Source: Dendrocalamus latiflorus
Taxonomy: Eukaryota > Streptophyta > Magnoliopsida > Poales > Poaceae
Direction of reading: 5' to 3'
Assembly: GCA_017311315.1 (NCBI GenBank)
Contig: CM029672.1
Location: 9,838,463 to 9,902,462, forward strand
DNA length: 64,000 nt
In this document: positions 1 through 10,474 of the stretch, piece after piece
How positions within the stretch are numbered: position 1 is the first letter of the stretch
Layout of the letters: each line of letters starts with the position of its first letter
Position numbers and translations under genes: made by a program
Notes under the pieces: generated by a model
Seen by the model: only the letters and a program-made list of their open reading frames with translations
The model's database searches: none
What the model was told of the DNA's origin: nothing

Positions 1-118
1 GAGAAGTTCTGGGTGCAATGATTTGAATACAGTATGCCAATATACTGATGCAGAGATGGGTGCAATTCTTACATGTTTGCATGTCATCATTTTCCACCAA
101 ATTGCCTTTTGTTTTCAG

Positions 119-783
119 GAATATTGCCATGATGCGATAGCTCTGCAGCTCCTCCTCAAACTGAAGAGACATTTGAAAATTGTCTATAGTTTAACTGATG
201 CCCGCTGTCAGGTATGCATCACCCCATGTTCGGAGATTAGTATTAACATGCATTTACATGACACAAGATTTGTTTCAAATTTCAATACAGGCATTTTCTC
301 TAAAGGATCCACCAAAATCTGGTGAAACAATCTCTAAACAGAACATCCCGTTTAACATTAACAACACTAACATCGGTTTGCCGAGCTGCCTGCAGGATGT
401 AGCACGTGTATACCAGGTAGTAATGCTGAACCTTTAGATTTCCTGGCAAAATAAAGTTATATGGTTTGTGGTTCGGGATTTGGTGGGCACTCTTCTTAAC
501 ATTTGATGTGACTTGTGTTGCACAGGATTTCAAGACATTGCTGCGAGAAGATTCCATGGACTATGGAATGTATACATCTACGGTCCAGAAAAAGCGTCCA
601 ACTCCCAGAAGTTCGTCAAGAGTTAGGAGGCCAGTGGCTGTTGCAAGAGGCCGTGGTGGTGGTGGTGGTGATAATGATGATGACACCGACGACGAAGACT
701 GGACTGGCGGTCCAAGAGTGCTCGACTTCAGTGCTCAGGCAAATAATGGTGGGCGAGTAACAAGGCAAAGGGTCCAAGTATGA
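119..783 (+). CDS. SCC2: Sister chromatid cohesion protein SCC2 / NIPBL-like, last three exons (5' part outside window)
   Basis: SCC2 (Nipped-B/NIPBL) together with SCC4 loads cohesin onto chromatin in the nucleus. Three exons join in frame: 119-211, 291-416 and 526-783 (TGA at 781). Each is bounded by consensus sites: the first follows TTTTCAG, intron 212-290 is gtatgc...cag, and intron 417-525 is gtagta...cag. The first exon reads EYCHDAIALQLLLKLKRHLK, a block I recognise from the end of plant SCC2 proteins. The second contains SKQNIPF, and the third begins DFKTLLRED and includes KKRPTPR. The C-terminus is a low-complexity tail of Gly-rich and Asp-rich residues, as in Arabidopsis SCC2. This is only the last 150 or so residues of a very large protein; the upstream coding region would lie before base 1. 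Positions 1-118 are intron. No disruption is visible. Family assignment is from recalled homologues, without a search. Confidence 0.88.
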
Positions 784-863
784 CTGGTGTTGGTGCTTTG
801 TACATTGTAGGAAATTTATAGGTGACAGGGGACTTGGCTGGGTTTAGGCGGTTTAGGGCTCAT

Positions 864-889
864 TAGTAGTAGTAGTAGTAGTAGTAGTA
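864..889 (+). repeat. (TAG)n microsatellite
   Basis: About eight and a half tandem TAG/AGT units lie 80 bp past the SCC2 stop codon, probably in its 3' UTR. Confidence 0.9.
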
Positions 890-1611
890 CATAGAAGCAG
901 AAAGGAAAGGAAGATAGCTTTTACTTAGATGCCATTAATTTGGAGCACTCCTTTTCTTGCTGTGCCCATTTCCCTTTTGTAAGTTCTATCGGGCTTTGGC
1001 AAAACTCAAAAACAGGTTGTGCTCCGTTTCTGATTCAATGGAAAAGAAAGGGTTTCTTTGGCTTTCGTTCATGCTTGCCCTTTCTATGTACATGTGGTGT
1101 CCTTGTTTTGCCATGGTATTGTGTGTTTCAGTTGAAGTAGGATATTCATCACTGCAGCAACACCTGATACTAGCGTTTTCTGTGTTGTTTTTATTATTTT
1201 AATTGCATGGCATCATGAGTCTGACATGCCATTGTTAAGCGGTGGTGTTGTACGTATGTTCAATGAGGCAGCACCAGGCGATGTTTTATTTTTTCCCCCT
1301 GTGGTTTTAAGTTTTTTTTCTTCTCTCGCGCGCCATGCTTGCCCTATGTACTACCCCGGCATGTCTTCTCATCAATGTGGTCTCATAGCTTATGCGATGG
1401 TTCTATGTAGTTAAGCATATTAAAAGACCACGAGATTACACGTGAAGCATACCATCACCTTGAACCTGCTCTAGTTGTTAACTCTCCGTGAGATGATCCT
1501 GCTTTTGTCGTGGGAGGGTGAGGACATGCAGGGTTAGTAGAAGATGAAGATGGTCTTTGAAATTGTTCGTTTGAAAATTTCCCGAAAAACTAATGGGAGT
1601 GTCGAGGTGTC

Positions 1612-1818
1612 ATTCAGATATTTTTTCCTAACTATCATCTAAATTTATGGTCTTTGAATTAGGGGCCCTTTGTTTTTAGATGAGGAGAGATTTTTTTCAA
1701 AGAGAAGAGGGCAGAATTCAAAGAAGAGGGAGAGAATTCATGACCATTGGATCTCTAATTCAACGGTTCTAAATCTAGATGATAGTTAAGAAGAAAAAAC
1801 ATCCAAATGATATTTAAC
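1612..1818. repeat. Fold-back MITE-like repeat
   Basis: Two arms of about 38 bp (near 1612-1649 and 1776-1818) are imperfect inverted copies. Both contain the core AACTATCATCTA, or its complement, and a T-rich outer part. The spacer is purine-rich and holds no ORF. No clear target-site duplication was found. Confidence 0.55.
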
Positions 1819-2384
1819 AAACCTCAAAACCTATTTATAGGTAAGTCTAGCCAGGAACGAGAAGGAACCATCAACTCTTAAAGTTTCTGACTTGTGAAAC
1901 AACCATGTAAGAAACGGTAGGCATGTGTACACAGTAGACGATGTTTTTCCCTCATGACTTGACCTTTTGCCTCGATTCCACAAGGACGTACCTGATCCTC
2001 CCCGTTAGGTGAGGCCAACGTTCTGATCGTGTACAAGCTAGCCATTCCGATTGAACCCTTGATTCCGTCCTAACGAAGAACAGCAACAGTATAGTCGGCA
2101 AGCTAGCTAGGTTTCCAAACTTGCACCAAACTCAGGATTGCAAGCATGCACACTGAGACAGGCATGAGCATGGAAGAGCCAATCAGCAAATGGCTTAGCT
2201 TTTCACCGTCTGCCTGATTCGGATGCCCACTTCGAAGAGCGAGGACCGAAAGTGGTCAAGAAAAGAGTATACACTACTGTTTGCTGGCTGCATTGCTGCC
2301 ATGAGCGGAAGGACGCCACCTGCCATGCGATTTATGCTCGAATCTAGCAATTTTTTGACGTGTCATGTCTATTCATCTTTAGAG

Positions 2385-2879
2385 GTACGTTTTTTTGTTA
2401 CCCTTCCTTCCATCTGTACTGTGAATCTAATGATCTTTGTGGTTCGAAGTTGTCATATCTCCTGAAAACCTTTCAGATTGGTGCCAGTTTTTCCTGCTAG
2501 ATCAGCTCATGCATTCATGCTCCTTTATTCGATATCTGCTTTCTCACCAGCCATGAGTGACACGGTTAAGTTTGCCAAAGGGTGTGGGGTGTACCTTCTG
2601 ATTTTTTTTATTCTGTTAATGATGTATTTAAAGAGTTGTAGACACCTCTACTCTTTGCATAGTCGCATACAAGAAAATTTCCTTCTCTTGAGAAAGTTCT
2701 TTCCTCTAGTTGCTAACAAACTTTCTTAATTATCGCTGTGGAGGAATCAAATTCTTGAGAAGAAGTGGTAATGCTCATGCAGACTTTTCATCTCACTGCC
2801 CACCTAGAGCAATTGTACTTGGTCCTACTTTGGTTCTCCACTTAAGAATGTTTCAGCTAATTTTTTTTATGGTGTATAG
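2385..2879 (+). other. Probable 5'-UTR intron of the UGD gene
   Basis: A strong donor (AGAG|GTACGT at 2384/2385) and an acceptor (GTGTATAG| at 2879) flank a T-rich stretch that ends five bases before the UGD start codon. Plant UGD genes commonly have a single leader intron and an intronless coding region, which fits. Splicing is inferred from the sites alone. Confidence 0.5.
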
Positions 2880-2884
2880 AGGCC

Positions 2885-4297
2885 ATGGTGAAGATCTGCA
2901 GCATCGGCGCCGGCTACGTTGGCGGCCCGACGATGGCCGTCATCGCGCTCAAGTGCCCGGCCATCGAGGTCGTCGTCGTGGACGTCTCCAGGCCGCGCAT
3001 AGACACGTGGAACAGCGACCAGCTCCCCATCTTCGAGCCGGGCCTCGATGAGGTGGTCAAGGCCTGCCGCGGCCGGAACCTCTTGTTCAGCGTCGACGTC
3101 GAGAGGCACGTCGCCGACGCGGACATCGTCTTCGTGTCCGTGAACACGCCCACCAAGACCCGCGGCCTCGGCGCCGGCAAGGCCACCGACCTCACCTACT
3201 GGGAGAGCGCCGCGCGCGTGATCGCCGACGTGTCGAGGTCCGACAAGATCGTCGTCGAGAAGTCCACCGTCCCCGTCAAGACCGCCGAGGCCATCGAGAA
3301 GATTCTCGCGCACAACAGCAATGGTGTCGGCTTCCAGGTTCTCTCCAATCCGGAGTTCTTGGCCGAGGGCACTGCCGTCCAGAACCTGCTCCGCCCTGAC
3401 CGCGTGCTCATCGGAGGCCGCGAGACCGCCAGCGGCAGGGACGCCGTGCAGAAGCTCAAGGACGTGTACGCGCACTGGGTCCCTGACGACCGGATCATCA
3501 CCACCAACCTCTGGTCGGCGGAGTTGTCCAAGCTCGCCGCGAACGCGTTCTTGGCGCAGAGGATCTCGTCGGTGAACGCCATCTCGGCGCTGTGCGAGGC
3601 CACGGGAGCCGACGTCTCGAAGGTGGCGCTCGCCGTCGGCAAGGACTCCCGCGTCGGCGGCCAGTTCCTGAACGCCGGCGTGGGGTTCGGGGGCTCGTGC
3701 TTCCAGAAAGACGTCCTTAGCCTGGTGTACCTCTGCGAGTGCAACGGCCTCCCGGAGGCGGCCGGCTACTGGCGGCAGGTGGTCGCCATGAACGACTACC
3801 AGAAGAGCCGGTTCGTGCGCCGCGTGGTGTCGTCCATGTTCAACACGGTGGCCGGCAAGAAGGTGGCCGTGCTGGGGTTCGCGTTCAAGAAGGGCACCGG
3901 CGACACGAGGGAGTCTCCGGCGATCGACGTGTGCAGCGGCCTGCTCGCAGACAAGGCTCGGGTCAGCGTGTACGACCCGCGGGTGAGCGAGGAGCAAATA
4001 CGGAGGGACCTGGCACCGGTGAGCCCGACGGCAGCGAAGGCGAAGGAGCAGATGCGCGTGGCGCGGGACGCGTACGAGGCCGCGCGGGGCGCGCACGCGC
4101 TGTGCATTCTGACCGAGTGGGACGAGTTCAGGACGCTCGACTACCGGAGAATCTTTGACGGCATGGGGAAGCCGGCCTTCGCCTTCGATGGCCGCAACGT
4201 CGTCGACGCCAGCAAGCTCAGGGAGATAGGGTTCATCGTCTACTCCGTCGGCAAGCCGCTCGACGCCTGGCTCAAGGCCATGCCGGCGGCGGCCTAG
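2885..4297 (+). CDS. UGD: UDP-glucose 6-dehydrogenase, 470 aa, intronless
   Basis: This cytosolic enzyme oxidises UDP-glucose twice with NAD+ to give UDP-glucuronate, precursor of xylose, arabinose, apiose and galacturonate residues in cell-wall polysaccharides. The N-terminal Rossmann motif GAGYVGGP is at residues 8-15, the NTPTK and VEKSTVPVK motifs follow, and the catalytic cysteine is Cys272 in GFGGSCFQKD. The C-terminal UDP-binding Rossmann half includes VLGFAFKK and FDGRN. The start is good (ATGG, G at -3) and matches the family start MVKIC. At 470 residues it is about ten shorter than the usual plant enzyme: the loop after RRDLA (near residue 377), which in plant relatives I recall carries an FDWDHP-type motif, is missing. 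The usual FKKDTGD reads FKKGTGD (Gly337). Codon use is strongly GC3-rich, typical of grass intronless genes. Function is confident; the loop loss suggests a divergent paralogue. Confidence 0.95.
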   Translation: MVKICSIGAGYVGGPTMAVIALKCPAIEVVVVDVSRPRIDTWNSDQLPIFEPGLDEVVKACRGRNLLFSVDVERHVADADIVFVSVNTPTKTRGLGAGKATDLTYWESAARVIADVSRSDKIVVEKSTVPVKTAEAIEKILAHNSNGVGFQVLSNPEFLAEGTAVQNLLRPDRVLIGGRETASGRDAVQKLKDVYAHWVPDDRIITTNLWSAELSKLAANAFLAQRISSVNAISALCEATGADVSKVALAVGKDSRVGGQFLNAGVGFGGSCFQKDVLSLVYLCECNGLPEAAGYWRQVVAMNDYQKSRFVRRVVSSMFNTVAGKKVAVLGFAFKKGTGDTRESPAIDVCSGLLADKARVSVYDPRVSEEQIRRDLAPVSPTAAKAKEQMRVARDAYEAARGAHALCILTEWDEFRTLDYRRIFDGMGKPAFAFDGRNVVDASKLREIGFIVYSVGKPLDAWLKAMPAAA

Positions 4298-4704
4298 CCG
4301 AGATAGGATTACACGGGAGGGAAGGCTAGCTGCTGTGCTGTACTGCTGTACGCCCACAAAGACAAAATTAAGACGATTGGCATATGTATGGGTGACGACA
4401 CGACGTGGATCATGGGTAGATTTTTTTAAGACTATAGCTCTATCTTTTGATATATGATTTTTAAATTTAGACTATTTGTAAGAGACAATACATAGAGAGA
4501 AATAGTTACATATGATTTTTATCGGTATAACTGAACTCGGTGTAGTGTTTATTATAATCTATCTGTATATTCTATCTTAAAAAATACTATTTAAAAATTA
4601 ATTACTATAACAACACAAATTAAAGACAATATAGTTACTCTGAACCCATCGATAGACACTAAGACGGGAAAGGCAAATGTCCTCTTAGGAGGGCACCCTC
4701 CTAC
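4298..4704. repeat. UGD 3' flank with a diverged family B repeat
   Basis: The bases after the stop are the UGD 3' UTR. From about 4400 to 4625 the sequence resembles, with many changes, the family B repeat at 4708. Both have a stretch about cis-type 'gatttttatcggtataa', a TATCTTAAAAAA block and a terminal TAGTTACT-like part. No ORF is seen. Confidence 0.4.
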
Positions 4705-4707
4705 TCA

Positions 4708-4943
4708 GAGCCTGTTCTTTTTTGCTGCAGCTTGTGGTTTTTGGCTGTGGCTTATGGCATTTGTGCTGTTTGTACGAAAGATTACAGAGTAACAGAAACT
4801 CACGTGCGATTTTTGCCGATATAAATGAAGTCAGTAAAATATGTACTACAATTAATTAGTAGACCTTATCTTAAAAAAATACTCTATTTAAAAGCTAGTT
4901 ACTGTAGAAAAATCGAAAAGCAGCTTTTAAAAGCTAAAAAGTA
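4708..4943 (+). repeat. MITE-like repeat, family B
   Basis: It starts near GCCTGTTCTTTTTTGC and contains ACAGAGTAACAGAAACTC, GCCGATATAAATGAAGT and TAAAAGCTAGTTACTGTAGA. Related copies occur at 34095 (reverse), 38278 (forward) and 50206 (reverse). The ends are weakly palindromic (AGCTGC...AGCAGCT). It has no coding capacity. Confidence 0.6.
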
Positions 4944-5790
4944 CTGGACCTCAATCCACCGTCCAAATTGCATTGACCCTTTTCCATCTTTTCTAACAGC
5001 CGTATATCTAACCGGGCCCCACCTTTTGCTATCCGTCCCATCCGAGATGTTTCTCTCTCTCCCCTGCAGCCATGCCTAACATATGTCGTCATCGTCATGA
5101 CATACTGCTCATGGCCGAATTGGGCCATCAAAACCATGAGAGGCGGTCTTACTCGACAACAGCAAAGAGGAGGACCCAGTGGTGGCAATCCAGAAAAATT
5201 GATATAATGAGGGGACAACGGGCAGGTACGGCAAGGTTTTTTGTGTTAGGAGGAGGTTATTGTGATAATGATAAATTTTGTTAGAATTTAGTTTATTTAT
5301 TGGAAGGTGGCAATTTTCTGATTTCTAGGGTTATTATGGGCATCGAAAGGAGGGGTCCTTTAATATTTTAAAGTAGCAAAGAGCTCGAATTTTGGTGAAA
5401 CAATTACCTAGGGTTTTCTTGCGATCGGTTGGAAATATACAGATGAGGCTAGTATTTTTTTTACCAGCTGAATGTCCATATTTCGTTACGAATAAAAAAA
5501 ATCTCATATTATCTTAGAACGTCGAGTTGACATCGTCTACATCGATCTGCTCATCCGCACCCTTAGCTCTGCTTCTGTGCTTAGCCACATCATGCTTTCG
5601 CGTCCTTGGCTCCACCATGCGTTTGGAATAGCTTCGTTGTTTATATGTTTTTTTTGTTATGGAATTTTTAAGGAGGTAGAATTTTTTTTGGTGGTAGGTT
5701 GTTTTTTTATGTTCTTAGTAGAGTTGTTTCAGAATGTATAAAACAAAGTTGGAGTGAAAAAAGTACTACCATGTTCATCACCATTGCTAT
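4944..5790. other. Non-coding stretch, nothing recognised
   Basis: This AT-rich sequence has scattered short ORFs that resemble nothing known to me. It separates the family B repeat from the family C-like repeat that the LTR element has split. Confidence 0.4.
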
Positions 5791-6033
5791 GTTCATTTTG
5801 AGCGTTATTTGGCCCTATCTGTTCTGGTTTCTAGCTTTTAGAAGTCAGAATAAACATATTGGTTTCTTAATTTTAACTTTTTTTTTGCTTATTTCTCATT
5901 TTTTTGCTTATTTTTGCTTTATATTGTTCATAGATATAATAGTATTTTTTATTTAAATAAATTAGAAAAAAACTAACAGACGCTACAGTTTAATTTCTAA
6001 AAAACAAAAAACCAACAAACAGAAGGTAGAAAT

Positions 6034-6180
6034 TGTTAGAGTACAATATATGGTAGGATAGAGTCCATTGGGATTACAATCCCTTGTACCATCTTGCCCC
6101 CCAAGTCTTGTACCTCTATATATACCGCTCGAGAGGCTCAATGCAATACATCTAATTCCACCCAATTATATCTTTCTTCA
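6034..6180 (+). repeat. Left LTR (147 bp)
   Basis: Begins TGTTAGAGTAC and ends TTTCTTCA. It contains a TATATATA-like box near 6117. Orientation follows from the primer-binding site just inside. Confidence 0.9.
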
Positions 6181-6190
6181 TGGTATCAGA
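6181..6190 (+). promoter_or_regulatory. Primer-binding site
   Basis: TGGTATCAGA directly abuts the left LTR. It is the common plant retrotransposon primer site complementary to initiator tRNA-Met. Confidence 0.8.
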
Positions 6191-8579
6191 CGTCTAGGTT
6201 TAGATCCTAACCCTAGCCGCCGCTCGCTTCCGCACCGCGCGCCCCCGGGGAGATCTATCTCCGCCGGGGGCAGCGCCACCGTTTAGGCGGCGGATCTTAT
6301 TGATCCGGCCGCCATTGTCGTCGTCAAGCAGCAGATCGGACTTACCTCCTTGCCTCCCTCCTCGTCGCGGTCGGGCTGCCGCCGTCCCGTTCCCCAGGCT
6401 CGTCGCTGGACCGTCGCCGTCACCCCCTTCCGGATCTTCGCCGCCCCGTCCTGCGCCGCCGTGGTGGCGGCCGGGCTTGGCCGCGTTCCGTCCCTGAGCC
6501 ACCATGGTGGCGGCCGGGCCAGGACGCGCACCCCATGCCAGTCGGAGCGTCGGATCTGGCCGTCTCCATCATGCCGCTCCTCCTCCTGCGCCGCTACTCC
6601 GCCGGGTCCCTGCTCGCCGCCGTCGCCTGCAGCTCCTCCGCTTGGACGCCACCGCCTCTGCACCGACATCGCCCCGGCCTCCCCGCGCCAGATCGGGCTT
6701 CCCCGCCACCGGATCCGTCCAGATCCGGCCGACCGCCACCGACCACCGCGCGCCGCTGCCCAGATCTGACCACCAAGTCCAGATCTGGCGGCCTTAGGCC
6801 CGGATTTGTACCACTTCGCCTTGGCGAAGAAGAGGACATGCGCCCGGTCTCCACCACGCCCCGCCCCGCCAGCCTCCGTGTCGCCGCCCCGCCGGACCGC
6901 GCCGCCGCCGTCGCCACCGCTCGGCTCCGAGTCGTGCCCCGCCCCGACCCCGCCAGCCTCCGGTCGCCGCCCTCACGCCACCCTCCGGACCCGCCGCCGC
7001 TCGGGTGAGCCCGCCGACGCTGCTCTCCACTTGGGCGAGCCCGCCGATGTTGCTCTCCGCTCGGGCGGCCTTGGGTCGGTCCTCCCTGAGCCTCCTCCGG
7101 ATCCGTCGCTCGGGTGCTGCCGCCCGCCGTCGGTCTCCGCCTGGCTCGCTCGGGTGAGCACTGCTTGGGTCGGTTTGGGCATTGGTCGGCACGCAGCTAC
7201 CTGGAGGTTTCTTTTTGTCCAATTCGCCAGGATCCGGCTGCCGAGCTGCATGCCTGAGTGGATTTATTCACTCTGCGCTATGGGGGTAGGCAGCCAAGGC
7301 AAATTGAGGATTTTCTATGGAGGTGTTCTTTTGTGCTGCTGTTGTATCTTTTCTTTTTCCCGATCGCTGATCGGGGTTGAGTCGCCCACCGCCCGTCGAC
7401 CACTCACGTAACTACTCCGACATCGGCGTCGACTACACCGGCCTCTACCTCTTCAACTGTGCGGCCAGGCCGGGCACGCGATGCCGAGGGGACGCCTTCC
7501 CGCGTCGCGCCTCAGTCCTCCCATCCGCACGTCTTCATCGCCGGTTCGTCATCGCCACCACAGACCGGGACGCCTCCACCGACTTCTTCCATCGTCGTCC
7601 CGCCTCGCGCGTACTCGGTCTGATCAGCCGATTGTGCGCGATCCACCCGGCTCCCGTGACGTCCGTCGTCGAGTACTACCCGCATCTTCTCCGAGCAATA
7701 GAGCTGCTGCTGTGTCGTCTCCTCAGGCCGCAGCACCACCGCACGTGTGTCCCCTCGTCGGTGCATCTACATTGCCGTCCCCTGTGCATCGACGACTGTG
7801 CTGCGCAACCTCTTGTGCGCCATCTGTCTGCACATGGTCTTCGTCATACTGATCGGGCCTTCATCGCCGATATTGAGCGCTACCGCCGCCGCCGTACATT
7901 GCGTTAGGACTGCTCGCCTTTGCGCCAGAGCGTTCGCTCGGACTGCTCGCCTTCGGGTAGGAGCGTCCGCTCCCGCACTGCTTCTTCTTCATCCAGCACA
8001 ACCACGCCTGGTTGGGGCCCTCTCCCTTGTACGTCTGGTACTGGCAACACCGGTGCGTGCTTTCGTCCCCGACGCGTTGCCGGGTCTGGCAAACCTGGCA
8101 CACGCCTCGGCTCTAGCGGCTTGACTGCATCGACTTTGGCATCGACCCTCCCGTTCCCATCCCGTCTGCCTCGATTGCATCGCCGTTTTTCATCTAAATC
8201 CTCGACGGCCCTGACTGCGTCGACCTCGGCATCGCCCCCTTCCACGACGACTGTCTCGACGCGTCTCCGTCATCACCATGGCGCCTCTTTTGCGCCCGTG
8301 GCTTCATGAGCGACCGTCTCGACATCGGTAACCCGACCACGACTACGTCGACCACGGTCATCTCCAGCACGGCATCCTCAACCACGACTACTCCGCCCTC
8401 GCGCTCGGCTACCTCGACATCAGCACAAAGGGCTACCGCCTTGCTTGAGCTACTCGTCAGTTCCTGCTCCAGTCACAGCATACGCGCCGCTTCGACGGTT
8501 ATGACTGCGGGGGGATGTTAGCTCTTCGGCTTCTTCTCCAGTCTCACCGTCTTCCACGCTCCCGTTGTGACTGCGGGGA

Positions 8580-8726
8580 TGTTAGAGTACAATATATGGT
8601 AGGATAGAGTCTATTGGGATTACAATCCCTTGTACCGTCTTACCCCCCAAGTCTTGTACCTCTATATATACCGCCCGAGAGGCTCAATGCAATACATCTA
8701 ATTCCACCCAATTATATCTTCCTACA
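8580..8726 (+). repeat. Right LTR (147 bp)
   Basis: Same length as the left LTR with six substitutions, ending CCTACA and followed by the GAAAT duplication. It is preceded by a GCGGGGA polypurine tract. Confidence 0.9.
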
Positions 8727-8832
8727 GAAATAGCTAACAAAAGCCGGAATGATAAGCCCTATATTATGGCCTGACCCAAACCAAATTGGACCCGACCGGC
8801 CAACGCAAGCACAACCATCCGAGCCACACACC

Positions 8833-9100
8833 TAGAGCTGGGACTTGGGCCGGGCTTTTTTGGGCCAGCCCAAAGCACGGCCGGCACGGCACGGCCCAAG
8901 CACGGCCCGGCCCGACACGTGGCGGGCCGTGCCGGCACGGCACGAACGGCGGGCCGGGCTGGGCCTGGAAACTCGGCCCGGTGGGCAGCACGGCACGGCA
9001 CGGCACGGCACGGCAGATCGTGCCGTGCTTGGGCCGGCACGGCACGGGCGGCACGGCGGGCACGACGGGCACGGGCAGCACGGCGGGCACGCCGGCGCCA
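8833..9100 (+). repeat. Left subterminal region with GGCACGG repeats
   Basis: After the 19-bp terminal repeat, short GGCACGGC and GGGCC units recur on both strands through about 9100. Clustered short motifs near both ends are typical hAT transposase-binding regions. The CpG density suggests methylation sensitivity, which is inference. Confidence 0.65.
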
Positions 9101-9429
9101 GCGGCCGGGCCGCGTCGGCCTCTACCTTGCCTCCCCCAGTCCCCCCTCCCGTCGACATCTCTCACGGTCATCCCATATTCCCCAAAGACCACAACCACAA
9201 TCCATCACACATCACAGAGCAGAGGGGGGAGGAGGTGTACCGGTCACCAGAGCTCGGACAGTCGGACGAATGGACGATGGTCGCAGGAGGAGGAGCGGTG
9301 TGGCCGCAGCGACTCCGGCGCGAAGACGCCCGGCGACGGCGGCTCAGTCGTCAGGCCATCGATGACGAACTGGTGCTGCGCAGCTGCAGCCAGGCGATGA
9401 AGCCGGCCCGGGGCGTCGGAGTTCGGACG

Positions 9430-10085
9430 CCGAAGGAGCCGGGCGTCGGGCGCCGAAGGAGCCGGGAGGGGGAGGCGGCGGGGGAGGGGGCGAAGGGGGA
9501 GAGGGCGGCGGGGGGACGGCGTGGGAGGGGGAGCCGGCGGGGGAGCGAAGGGGGAGCGGCGGGGGAGGCGCCTAGGGAGGGGGCGGCGGGGAGGGAGCGG
9601 AGGGGGGAGCAGCGGGGGAGGGGGGGCGGCCGGGGAGGGGGAGCGGCGGGGGGAGGGGGAGCGGCGGGGGAGGCGCCGAGGGAGGGGGTGACGGGGAGGG
9701 AGCGGAGGGGGGAGCGGCGGGGAAGGGGGAGCGGCGGGGGAGGCGCCGAGGAAGGGGGCTGCGGGGAGGGAGCGGAGGGGGGTGCGGCGGGGGAGGGGAG
9801 CCGGCGGGGGAGGGGGAGCGGCGGGGGGAGGGGGAGCGGCGGGGGAGGCGCCGAGGGAGGGGGCGGCGGGGAGGGAGCGGAGGGGGGAGCGGCGGGGGAG
9901 AGGAGTCGGCGGGGGAGGGGGAGCGGCGGGGGGAGGGGAGCCGGCGGGGGAGGGGGAGGCGAGCCGGGGAGTGGGAGGGGGCGGCGGGGGAAGCGGCGGG
10001 GGAGGGGGGCCGAGGGGGTGGGGGGCCGAGGTAGGGAGGGGCCGGAGGGGTAGCCGGGGAGGCGGCAGAGAGCGAGAGAGGGAGG
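9430..10085 (+). repeat. G-rich degenerate minisatellite in the hAT element
   Basis: The + strand is almost entirely G with C and A. Imperfect units built from GGCGGGGGAGG, GCGCCGAGGGAGGGGG and GAGGGAGCGGAGGGGGG repeat every 60 to 120 bases. Both strands are open in several frames (Gly/Arg-rich, or Pro-rich on the other strand) purely from composition. Many runs of four or more G could form G-quadruplexes. It lies upstream of the transposase TATA box. Confidence 0.8.
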
Positions 10086-10474
10086 CCGCTGGCGCCTGGC
10101 GGAGTGACCGAGTGAGGGAGAGGGAGGGCGTCGGGACTCGGGCGCGGTGTGCCGCACTGCCGCTGCCGCCCGTTGCCGTGTGGGCCTGTGGGGGAGCCGG
10201 AGACCGAGAGAAAAAGAAGATTTGACGCGGGGAGGACAGAGGGAGCGGTGGCCAGGCGACGTGGCAAAGCCGGAATGGCTGGATGGTGGAAAAAAATATT
10301 GTCTGGGAGACTGGGAAGAAAAGAGAGAACGGTCCGATATCTACAGGAAAAAAAGCTGAAAAAAGAGAGGAACGTTGGCAGGAAAGAAAAGAGAGAACGG
10401 TCAAATATGAAAAAGCTGAAAAAGAGGGGAATATTGGCAGGCACGCAACGTTGATATAACGTTCGGAATTCACG

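Larger units (their letters stand above)
784..2384. other. 3' UTR of SCC2 and intergenic spacer up to the UGD leader
   Basis: The first few hundred bases are probably the SCC2 3' UTR and include a TAG microsatellite. The remainder has no convincing ORF. It contains one fold-back repeat at about 1612-1818. The last 150-200 bases before 2384 may be the untranslated first exon of the downstream dehydrogenase gene. Confidence 0.5.
6034..8726. mobile_element. Non-autonomous LTR retrotransposon with 147-bp LTRs and no gag or pol
   Basis: Two 147-bp direct repeats (6034-6180 and 8580-8726) begin TGTTAGAG and end CA. They are flanked by the perfect 5-bp duplication GAAAT (6029-6033 and 8727-8731). 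By hand they differ at six positions, about 96% identity. A primer-binding site TGGTATCAGA follows the left LTR directly, matching the initiator-methionine tRNA primer of many plant Copia elements. The 2.4-kb interior is GC-rich and translates in several frames to Pro/Ser/Arg-rich strings with no recognisable gag, protease, integrase or reverse transcriptase. LTR size suits the TRIM class but the interior is longer than a usual TRIM, so LARD-like is the alternative. It must depend on an autonomous partner for movement. Confidence 0.88.
5795..8765. repeat. MITE-like repeat (family C-like), split by an LTR element
   Basis: The left part (about 5795-6033) has GGCCCTATCTG, TTCTGGTTTCTAGCTTTTAG and long T-rich runs. 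The right part (8732-8765) reads AGCTAACAAAAGCCGG and then ATAAGCCCTAT, complementary in style to the left end. Between them lies the retroelement at 6034-8726 with its GAAAT duplication, so the two parts were once contiguous. Confidence 0.5.

Noticed and set aside
2867..4357. Long minus-strand open frame opposite UGD
   Set aside because: It is the antisense shadow of a GC3-rich gene and has no family motifs; the + strand is plainly UGD.
6290..8310. Multiple Pro/Ser/Arg-rich frames inside the 147-bp-LTR element
   Set aside because: Overlapping open frames on both strands with no motif; explained by high GC.
8845..10473. Very long Gly/Arg-rich (+) and Pro-rich (-) open frames
   Set aside because: They run through the G-rich minisatellite and are open because stop codons are rare in such composition. 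No domain is visible.
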